Shown here piece after piece: positions 1 to 5,169 of a stretch of 5,169 bases of DNA. Position 1 is the stretch's first letter; the number at the start of each line of letters is the position of its first letter. Location: positions 1 through 5,169 of the forward strand of contig DDAM01000055.1 of NCBI GenBank assembly GCA_002332905.1. The letters are read 5' to 3'. This DNA comes from Firmicutes bacterium UBA2058 (GTDB lineage Bacteria; Bacillota; Clostridia; Tissierellales; Sedimentibacteraceae). Below the pieces are notes generated by a model that worked only from the letters and a program-made list of their open reading frames with translations, did no database searches and was not told where the DNA came from. A program made the translations under genes and the position numbers.

Positions 1-33
1 ACCTAGAAGGAAGCATATCATTTTTAACAGCCC
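1..33 (-). terminator. Possible first arm of a long hairpin after sleC, cut by the window edge
   Basis: About 17 nt after the sleC stop, the minus strand reads GGGCTGTTAAAAATGATATG and then GCTTCCTTCT to the edge. GGGCTGTT arms of this kind often open long intergenic hairpins or terminators in Firmicutes, but the matching arm is not in the window. No complete stem plus T-run can be seen within bases 1-50, so the end of the operon is not demonstrated. Confidence 0.25.
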
Positions 34-50
34 TATATATTAAAAAATTA

Positions 51-1295
51 TTAAGCTAGATTTCTAACGGCAGTATAAACACTTGATATTCTATACCAAG
101 TAGCAAAATTAACCTCTCCTGTAATAGGCATACCAAATATTTCTTGAAATTTCTTTACTGCGTTGGCAGTTGCATCACCATAAATACCATCAACTATTAC
201 TTTTTGTATTGCTGGAAAGTTATTTGATATTGCATTTAGTTGATCTTGGATTACCCTAACACTTTCACCTCTAGAACCAATTTTTAAAGTCTCACCAGGA
301 AATGACATTGGAATTCCTTCAACTTTTTCTGCTTGTCTTAAAATAATATCACTTCCATAATAGTTCTTTAGTATTTGTAGTGAAGAAAATCCATTATCTC
401 CAAGAGATTTTGAACCCCATTGACTTAACCAACCTTCTCGTACAACTTCTACTCCGTCTGAATATTGAGTAAATAAAGGTTGATCAAGACCTGGTCTAGT
501 TACATAAGTAGTAAAAACTTCATCAACAACATCTGATACTTCTTTAAATATATTTCGCCCATAACTAAAAGCTTGATCATATGCTGTGGAACTTGTAATA
601 GTAAAATCATAACCTTTACTTCTATACCATTCAGTATAAACTCTATTTAAAGCAAAAGAGGTCATTGCTAGGACATTTGCTTTTATAGTTTCTCTAGGCC
701 AAGTAGCATATATTTCACTACATGCAACATTTTTTATATAATCTTTAAAACCTAAAGTATAATTAGCTACAGTGTTATCACTAGGTGCTCCATCATGAAC
801 AATGATTATACTAGGTACTACAGGCTTAGGCAGTACAACTAAATTACTTGGGAAAGGTAGCTTTTTAACTTCGGATTCAGGTATTTTAGGAGGAAAATCT
901 CCCCACAATGTTGGATAAGGAATATCTATTGAGTCATAAGTAGGCTTTAATATTACCTCCTGTATAGCTGTTGTTTCAGGATATATCTGAACATTATAAA
1001 TATTAGCCTCAATGTAACCAGTTAGAGAAACAGAAATATTAAATTGATTAAATGGTCTTGGTCTATCAGGAGCCATTGAGTAATCAATTGGAGGTGCAGG
1101 TAAAGTTATTAATGGTATTTGTCCCGAGCTATCGGTTTTTGTCTCCTCAATTATTATACTGCTAGTTGGATCATAAACTCTTACTACTGCATCCGAAGCA
1201 GGTTTTCCTATGCTGTTTATAAAAACACTTGTCATAAGTTTTCCAAAGTCTCCTCTTATATTTTTTTGAATATAAGGGTTATATCTATATACCAT
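51..1295 (-). CDS. sleC: Spore cortex-lytic enzyme SleC, zymogen form (414 aa)
   Basis: Seen: residues about 18-118 form a beta-rich N-terminal region resembling the SleC pre/pro part (GKLMTSVFINSIGKPASDAV, then a Pro-rich stretch at 66-82). A linker at 120-165 contains VVLPKP at 153-158. The catalytic region at about 166-320 carries CSEIYATWP (192-200), in which Glu194 is the likely SpoIID/LytB-type catalytic acid, plus ALNRVYTEWY (215-224). A peptidoglycan-binding repeat domain spans about 337-403 (LKIGSRGESVRVIQ, DGIYGDATANAVKKFQ). There is no secretion signal or membrane segment. Known: SleC is made in the mother cell, stored in the spore as pro-SleC and activated by Csp proteases; the C. 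perfringens enzyme has lytic transglycosylase and amidase activity on cortex. The length is close to C. perfringens SleC (about 438 aa). The gene begins 7 nt after the CspC-like gene. The ATG lies 10 nt after AGGAG; an out-of-frame ATG lies closer. It appears complete and active. The substrate of this particular copy is inferred. Confidence 0.93.
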   Translation of the reverse strand: MVYRYNPYIQKNIRGDFGKLMTSVFINSIGKPASDAVVRVYDPTSSIIIEETKTDSSGQIPLITLPAPPIDYSMAPDRPRPFNQFNISVSLTGYIEANIYNVQIYPETTAIQEVILKPTYDSIDIPYPTLWGDFPPKIPESEVKKLPFPSNLVVLPKPVVPSIIIVHDGAPSDNTVANYTLGFKDYIKNVACSEIYATWPRETIKANVLAMTSFALNRVYTEWYRSKGYDFTITSSTAYDQAFSYGRNIFKEVSDVVDEVFTTYVTRPGLDQPLFTQYSDGVEVVREGWLSQWGSKSLGDNGFSSLQILKNYYGSDIILRQAEKVEGIPMSFPGETLKIGSRGESVRVIQDQLNAISNNFPAIQKVIVDGIYGDATANAVKKFQEIFGMPITGEVNFATWYRISSVYTAVRNLA

Positions 1296-1302
1296 TCATT
1301 AA

Positions 1303-3033
1303 TCACTCCTCTATGATATAAAATATGTTGGATTCCTTCATAGTAGAAAATGTACCATATAAATTCATTTTACCATACCCCCATTTGTTATTTGGGTATA
1401 TTACACCTTCTTCTCTATCGCTACCGCTAATCAAAAGTGTTCTTATAAAACTACCATCCATAGAAACAATATTTCCCTGTACAATGCCCCACTCAAGCAA
1501 TAATGCTGCTGCTCCAGCTGCAACTGCTGCTGACACGGATGTTCCAGTCATTGTTCCAACTCCTGTAGGGAAAATTCCTCTAACATTTACACCGGGTGCT
1601 ACAAAATCTGGTGCAGGCCTAGGAATTCTTGTAGGTCCCCAAGAAGATGATACAAACAGACTACCATCAAAGCTATTATATGCGCCAACGGTAATAGATC
1701 TAAAGGATGTAGCTGGATATACAATTGTATACTCTGGTATAGGCTTTAAAAATTCTATACTTGGATCAATTTGACCTGTAATTGGTAACCAAGCATAATA
1801 ATTTCCACTTACAATAGTATCTCCATAAAGTGTAATGTCCCATATGCCTTGTGTTGTATCTTTAAATCTAAGGAAAATTATCATATTTGAATCTTTATAA
1901 TACTCAATAGATACTGTGGTGTCTTCAAATAATAGCTTTTGACTATATCTGCCACCTACCCTAAATGGGACTCTTGTTATAACTTCTCCCGTTGGCGAGG
2001 TTATGCTAGCCGAAATTTTATCATATGCAGGTGCAAAAATAAACATGGAGAAGGAAGCACCACTTCTTCCGTTCTTAAGACTTATTGTATCTGTAGATCC
2101 TGTTTTAACAATATTACCTTGAGTATGATGCCTAGCATTACTCTCATTTCCTGCTGCTGCTACAACAGCATATCCTGCTCTTTGAGAAGCAAATGAAATA
2201 TAATCCTCAAACATGGTATTTCCATCATGACCACTTGTGTTTGACCCCATACCTATACACATTACTATTGGTAAATTTAACTGTTCAGATACGTCAAATA
2301 TATATTTCATACCTAAAAGATAGTCCGTAGATTCATAAAGATTTGGATTGTCATTGTCAAGTAAATATAAATCAATATAATATTGATTTGCGCGTCTTAG
2401 TTTTACTGAAATAATATATGCTTTAGGGGCTGCACCAATATACTCATCTTTTTCATTGCTTGCTGCAACAGATGCCAAAAAAGTACCATGACCATCTTCA
2501 TCTATATTTGGAACAATGCTATAAGGATTATCTGAATTTAACGCTTCATTAATCTTATCACTTGAATAAACTGACCCAAAATGTAATGATTCTGGTCTAT
2601 CACCATCTATTGTCTGATCCCATATACTAAGTATTTTTGTTGTACCATCTTCAAATTTAAATGCATTCTTAGTATAATCTATTCCTGTGTCAACAAATCC
2701 TATTATGACGTTTCTACCAGAAAGATTAAGAGCTGGTTGATTAAGTATTTGAGTTATTCCACTTACTTCATTACTTTTACTATCAAGCGGAGATAAAATT
2801 TTTGGAAAAAAATCTAAGAAATCATAACCAAGATCTTCAAAAATTTTATTAATGTTTTTTTTATTTACATAGACAACAATTATTTCATTTGCAAATTCTG
2901 TTCCGAGCCTAATGTAGGGTTTATCTTTCACATATAATTTAAAACGATCTGTATTTAGTACGTTAAAATCTATAGTTGTTGGTAGTTTAATAAATTCATC
3001 TAGTGGCAATGCGTTTTCGTCTATCATCTCCAT
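1303..3033 (-). CDS. cspC: CspC-like germination-specific subtilisin-family protease (576 aa), catalytic residues intact
   Basis: Seen: an S8 (subtilisin) fold with a prodomain-like region at residues 1 to about 95 and catalytic Asp115 (FVDTGID), His182 (EDGHGT), oxyanion Asn296 (AAAGNES) and Ser499 (GTSVSAA). The motif ARHHTQGN after the Asn, followed by about 130 extra residues (about 308-440) before subtilisin homology resumes at ITVGAYNS, matches the jellyroll insertion typical of Csp proteases. No signal peptide is visible. Known: Csp proteins sit in the spore and process pro-SleC; in C. difficile CspC is a catalytically dead germinant sensor. The name cspC rests mainly on position, directly before sleC. 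Unlike C. difficile CspC the triad is complete. The usual Pro four residues after the Ser is Ala503, which is atypical but not disabling in itself. The ATG overlaps the upstream csp gene by 10 nt and lies 8 nt after GGAGGT. Codon 3 is also ATG, giving a minor start ambiguity. Whether it processes SleC or senses germinants is not shown by sequence. Confidence 0.88.
   Translation of the reverse strand: MEMIDENALPLDEFIKLPTTIDFNVLNTDRFKLYVKDKPYIRLGTEFANEIIVVYVNKKNINKIFEDLGYDFLDFFPKILSPLDSKSNEVSGITQILNQPALNLSGRNVIIGFVDTGIDYTKNAFKFEDGTTKILSIWDQTIDGDRPESLHFGSVYSSDKINEALNSDNPYSIVPNIDEDGHGTFLASVAASNEKDEYIGAAPKAYIISVKLRRANQYYIDLYLLDNDNPNLYESTDYLLGMKYIFDVSEQLNLPIVMCIGMGSNTSGHDGNTMFEDYISFASQRAGYAVVAAAGNESNARHHTQGNIVKTGSTDTISLKNGRSGASFSMFIFAPAYDKISASITSPTGEVITRVPFRVGGRYSQKLLFEDTTVSIEYYKDSNMIIFLRFKDTTQGIWDITLYGDTIVSGNYYAWLPITGQIDPSIEFLKPIPEYTIVYPATSFRSITVGAYNSFDGSLFVSSSWGPTRIPRPAPDFVAPGVNVRGIFPTGVGTMTGTSVSAAVAAGAAALLLEWGIVQGNIVSMDGSFIRTLLISGSDREEGVIYPNNKWGYGKMNLYGTFSTMKESNIFYIIEE
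1306..1312 (-). promoter_or_regulatory. Ribosome binding site of sleC
   Basis: AGAGGAG covers the last codons (Glu-Glu) of the CspC-like gene. Its AGGAG core is 10 nt before the sleC ATG at 1295 and 6 nt before an out-of-frame ATG at 1299. This indicates coupled translation of sleC with the protease gene before it. Confidence 0.7.
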
Positions 3034-4793
3034 AAAATGTTACCTCCGTATTTATATTCTTCCAAATAATTCATTGTATTGCTTAGACATAATACACCAT
3101 AACCAAAAAGAGGATTAGGATACCTAAGATTTCTTTGACGTGATGCTCCTAAACGGAGAAATGCTTTTACTCTTTCTCCATAAAGAAAAGGGTCATTATT
3201 ATTTACAATACCCCATTGCATCATTAGTGCAGCAGAGCCAGTTACAAATGGAGCAGCCATACTTGTTCCTGTAAAGGAATCATATCCACCTCCGATTTTT
3301 GTACTTATTATGTCAACTGCCGGAGCAGCAATATCTGGGTTGGGAAGTGCAGTATTTATGTTACCTCTTCCTGAAAATTCAGCAATATTTCCTACTTTAT
3401 CATTATATCCAGCTACTGTAATAACCTTTCTCGCTGTAGAAGGTATAGTTAATGTATTGTTAATTGAGGGAGTCGTAAAAAAGGTTTTTTCAGTTACTTC
3501 TTCAGTTGTAGGTAACCACATTTCTAATTGTCCATCTACTACATTACCTGCTCTAACAATTAATTTCCAAACGCCTGCAGGTATTGTTCCTGTTCCTTCT
3601 GCAGCAGTAAAATTAAAATAAATTTCTTGTGCCTCCGAATAACGGCTCGGTTGACCGTATATCACTGTTAATATAACATCATTATGTCTTACTGTTTTCA
3701 CTTGACTTTCAATTCCAATAATTCCTGATGAAAATCCTCCAGGAAATATTATTTCAACAGTAAGGTCATCTACAAAATTTTTCCAAAATGTTATATAGAA
3801 TTGACTTAAGCCAGCTGAAGTGAAAAATTCAATTTCCTTATTTTGATTAGATTCAATTAGTCCTTGAAAGTGATGTCCAGCAGAGCCTTCATTTCCGGTA
3901 GGAATTACTATCACATTTTTCCAAATAGTTGAAATATCAGTGATATAAGTTTCAAATATTGATAAACCTCTATGAGAACCGTTATTTGTACCAAAACTAA
4001 TATTTATAGCAATAGGCTTATTTAATTGTATAGCTTTTTCTATTACATATTTTAACGCTCTCATAAGCTCTGTTGTCCTAGCAAATGATCTGTAACCTTT
4101 AGTTCCAACTTTTACTGCTATAATATCTGATTCAGGAGCTACACCCATATTTTCTCCATTGCTTGTTCTACCATTGCCAGCTGCTATTCCTGCAACAGCA
4201 GTTCCATGTCCGTTAGTATCAATAATAGGAATAACTTGAAAAGGAAATGCATTAGTAAGAGCAATATTAATTTCTTCGTTATTATATTCTGCACCGCTTA
4301 AAAAACCTTCTGGAGGAACACCATCAGCAGTTTGATCCCATATATATAGTATTCTGCTAGTTCCATCCTCGTTTGTAAAATCCTTATGAGTAAAATCAAT
4401 CCCTGAATCAATTACTGCAACTATAACATCTTTCCCTCTCAAATCAAAATAATCTTTATCTTGAACAGATTTAATGCAGGTAGTAAGAAGATTATAGGAT
4501 GTCTCAAAATGAAGACTTTTAGGTAGTTCCAGACTTTCTATTTGAGGATGTGAATAAAGTTGTAGTAATTTAGCTCTATCTAAGGTTATAATTGCATAGT
4601 TTAAGTAGAGAACTTCTACATCTACTCCAAGATCTATTCTAATTCTATTTGCATCTCCGCTAATTTTTGCAATAACCTCAATAATATTTGTTGTATCATC
4701 TAATAACTCCGTATATTCGTTTCCCATAACATTTTTTAAAGCAAGGGTTTCTTCATTTAAGTAATTATTATAAAATATATTTCTTCTATTCAA
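3024..4793 (-). CDS. cspB: CspB-like germination-specific subtilisin-family protease (589 aa from a TTG start)
   Basis: Seen (numbering from the GTG at 4802; subtract 3 for the TTG): a prodomain of about 95-105 residues, then an S8 catalytic domain with Asp132 (VIDSGID), His199 (TNGHGT), oxyanion Asn304 (PTGNEG) and Ser514 in a canonical GTSMAAP. AGHHFQG (308-314) and a jellyroll-type insertion at about 320-455 mark it as a Csp rather than a general subtilisin; homology resumes at VITVAGYND. No signal peptide is visible. Known: CspB is the protease that cuts pro-SleC, and its cleaved prodomain stays bound as a chaperone. It is the first csp of the pair, as CspB is in the known clusters, and has the more canonical active site, so it is the best candidate for the SleC-activating enzyme. 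Start choice: a GTG at 4802 overlaps the AGGAG at 4802-4806, leaving no spacing, whereas the TTG at 4793 has an ideal 8 nt. The assignment to B rather than A is inferred from position and motif quality. Confidence 0.88.
   Translation of the reverse strand: MNRRNIFYNNYLNEETLALKNVMGNEYTELLDDTTNIIEVIAKISGDANRIRIDLGVDVEVLYLNYAIITLDRAKLLQLYSHPQIESLELPKSLHFETSYNLLTTCIKSVQDKDYFDLRGKDVIVAVIDSGIDFTHKDFTNEDGTSRILYIWDQTADGVPPEGFLSGAEYNNEEINIALTNAFPFQVIPIIDTNGHGTAVAGIAAGNGRTSNGENMGVAPESDIIAVKVGTKGYRSFARTTELMRALKYVIEKAIQLNKPIAINISFGTNNGSHRGLSIFETYITDISTIWKNVIVIPTGNEGSAGHHFQGLIESNQNKEIEFFTSAGLSQFYITFWKNFVDDLTVEIIFPGGFSSGIIGIESQVKTVRHNDVILTVIYGQPSRYSEAQEIYFNFTAAEGTGTIPAGVWKLIVRAGNVVDGQLEMWLPTTEEVTEKTFFTTPSINNTLTIPSTARKVITVAGYNDKVGNIAEFSGRGNINTALPNPDIAAPAVDIISTKIGGGYDSFTGTSMAAPFVTGSAALMMQWGIVNNNDPFLYGERVKAFLRLGASRQRNLRYPNPLFGYGVLCLSNTMNYLEEYKYGGNILWR
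3042..3047 (-). promoter_or_regulatory. Strong ribosome binding site of the CspC-like gene, inside the end of the CspB-like gene
   Basis: GGAGGT lies 8 nt before the ATG at 3033. The same bases encode Gly-Gly near the C-terminus of the upstream protease (ending GGNILWR). The two genes overlap by 10 nt, so translation of the second is probably coupled to the first. Confidence 0.8.
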
Positions 4794-4801
4794 AAATTTC
4801 A

Positions 4802-4806
4802 CTCCT
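4802..4806 (-). promoter_or_regulatory. Ribosome binding site that decides the TTG start of the CspB-like gene
   Basis: AGGAG is followed by 8 nt and then the TTG at 4793-4791. The longest open frame would begin at a GTG whose G is the last base of this same motif, which would leave no room for ribosome placement. The site therefore argues for the TTG start and a product three residues shorter. Confidence 0.65.
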
Positions 4807-4809
4807 ATG

Positions 4810-5067
4810 CTAATAATAAGAAGCTATATTTTTTATTTTTATAGGTCTATATATCCAACCATTTCTGCCTTTAATATAACCCTCAAGTGTATTGCTATTT
4901 GTTTGTTTTATAAAATACCAAAAACTTTTTTCATTTTTAAGCCAAATAAAAACTATTGTTTCTCTTAGATTAAATAAGGTGTGTAGATAACTTTTCATTA
5001 TTTCGTGACAGCATACTGGCTTATATTTAAGAACTGACTCATATTTGTTATCACTTTTTTCATTCAA
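4810..5067 (-). CDS. Small protein of unknown function at the head of the csp-sleC operon (85 aa)
   Basis: I do not recognise a named family. Seen: a polar N-terminus with VCCH at 18-21, then short beta-prone stretches (RETIVFIWLKN 35-45, KSFWYFIKQ 47-55, LEGYIKGRNGWIYRPI 61-76, KIKNIASYY 77-85). The pattern of alternating hydrophobics and Trp/Tyr with turns suggests a small basic beta-barrel-like domain; this is an inference from pattern only. No signal peptide or convincing membrane helix is visible. The TTG start at 5067 follows GGTGA by 6 nt. Two rival starts exist: an ATG at 4998, giving a 62-aa product, and an ATG at 5063 in another frame that opens only a 21-codon reading frame. The stop lies just before the ribosome binding site of the CspB-like gene (16 nt to its TTG), so co-transcription is likely. 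A sigma-E-like promoter lies just upstream. A role in spore assembly or germination is suggested by context only. Confidence 0.6.
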   Translation of the reverse strand: MNEKSDNKYESVLKYKPVCCHEIMKSYLHTLFNLRETIVFIWLKNEKSFWYFIKQTNSNTLEGYIKGRNGWIYRPIKIKNIASYY

Positions 5068-5073
5068 TAGTAA

Positions 5074-5078
5074 TCACC
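5074..5078 (-). promoter_or_regulatory. Ribosome binding site of the 85-aa gene
   Basis: GGTGA pairs with the far end of the anti-Shine-Dalgarno sequence and lies 6 nt before the TTG at 5067 and 10 nt before the out-of-frame ATG at 5063. It supports initiation here but does not settle which of the two starts is used. It is weaker than the sites of the csp genes. Confidence 0.5.
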
Positions 5079-5103
5079 ATCCAATCAAAAATTTATATAT
5101 TTA

Positions 5104-5132
5104 TATATATGTGAATGTTAAAATACATATGC
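5104..5132 (-). promoter_or_regulatory. Candidate sigma-E-type sporulation promoter for the operon
   Basis: On the minus strand a -35-like GCATATG (5132-5126) and a -10-like CATATATA (5111-5104) are separated by 14 nt. Compared with the Bacillus subtilis sigma-E pattern (KMATATT, 14-15 nt, CATAYANT) each box has a single mismatch. A start point near 5097 would give a leader of about 30 nt before the first gene. Mother-cell expression under sigma-E is consistent with known csp/sleC biology. A weaker alternative pair is TAATATT (5139-5133) with CATTCACA (5117-5110) at 15 nt spacing. The region is very AT-rich, so chance matches are possible. Confidence 0.5.
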
Positions 5133-5140
5133 AATATTAA

Positions 5141-5169
5141 ATAAAGAAAATCATAACCACCCGTAAAAC
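5141..5169 (-). terminator. Partial intrinsic terminator of the upstream gene, cut by the window edge
   Basis: On the minus strand the window opens with a GC-rich segment, CGGGTGGTT (5163-5155), followed by the T-rich ATGATTTTCTTTAT (5154-5141). On the plus strand this reads AACCACCCG, then TAAAA, then a final C, which would be the first base of a matching arm. The other arm must lie outside the window. If it does, the csp operon would be insulated from the gene upstream. This is inferred from half a hairpin. Confidence 0.4.

Noticed and set aside
1119..1316. Plus-strand open frame of 65 codons across the 5' end of sleC
   Set aside because: It is antisense to a well-supported gene, has no recognisable domain, and shows a Ser/Tyr/Cys-rich composition typical of a shadow frame.
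1325..1774. Plus-strand open frame of 149 codons within the CspC-like gene
   Set aside because: It lies fully antisense to the catalytic Ser region of the protease; the Ala/Pro-rich stretch mirrors the GTSVSAAVAAGAAA coding sequence.
1939..2196. Plus-strand open frame of 85 codons within the CspC-like gene
   Set aside because: It is antisense to the jellyroll insertion and the GNES region; its Cys/Ser-rich composition and lack of similarity indicate a shadow frame.
3310..3621. Plus-strand open frame of 103 codons within the CspB-like gene
   Set aside because: It is antisense to conserved protease sequence with no independent coding evidence.
1303..4802. The paired proteases as a defence or secreted virulence system
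   Set aside because: Neither has a signal peptide, both carry Csp-type insertions, and they lie directly before sleC, so the germination role is the simpler explanation.
1303..4802. The two protease genes as a recent DNA-level tandem duplication
   Set aside because: They share motifs and domain order, but the proteins are clearly diverged and I saw no long direct nucleotide repeat between them.
5091..5110. AT-dinucleotide tract as a tandem repeat or an origin
   Set aside because: It is short and irregular and is better explained as the AT-rich promoter region of the operon.

Overview
The window reads as a spore-germination locus from a low-GC, endospore-forming Firmicute of the class Clostridia. 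The DNA is strongly AT-rich, the ribosome binding sites are strong and Gram-positive, and three genes in a row encode two Csp-type subtilisin-like proteases followed by a SleC-type spore cortex-lytic enzyme. This combination is known from Clostridium perfringens and, in rearranged form, Clostridioides difficile. The species cannot be named from this sequence.

All genes are on the minus strand, so transcription runs from high to low coordinates. At the right edge (about 5155-5169) there is what looks like one half of a transcription terminator. Next comes a promoter candidate at 5104-5132 that fits the mother-cell sporulation factor sigma-E. It is followed by an 85-codon small gene of unknown function (4810-5067), a CspB-like protease (3024-4793), a CspC-like protease (1303-3033) and sleC (51-1295). 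The last bases (1-33) look like one arm of another hairpin, possibly the operon terminator. Gaps between genes are -10 to +16 nt and each ribosome binding site sits in or beside the stop region of the gene before it. One translationally coupled transcript is therefore likely, with no gene-free stretch over 300 bases.

In the known pathway, Csp proteases made in the mother cell are packed into the spore. On germinant signalling they cut the inactive pro-SleC, and active SleC then degrades cortex peptidoglycan. Here both proteases keep Asp, His, Ser and the oxyanion Asn. This differs from C. difficile, where CspA and CspC are pseudoproteases. No third csp gene is present in the window. The least explained element is the small protein at the head of the operon, which may be an uncharacterised partner in spore assembly or germination. 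No mobile element, CRISPR array, tRNA or rRNA was seen.
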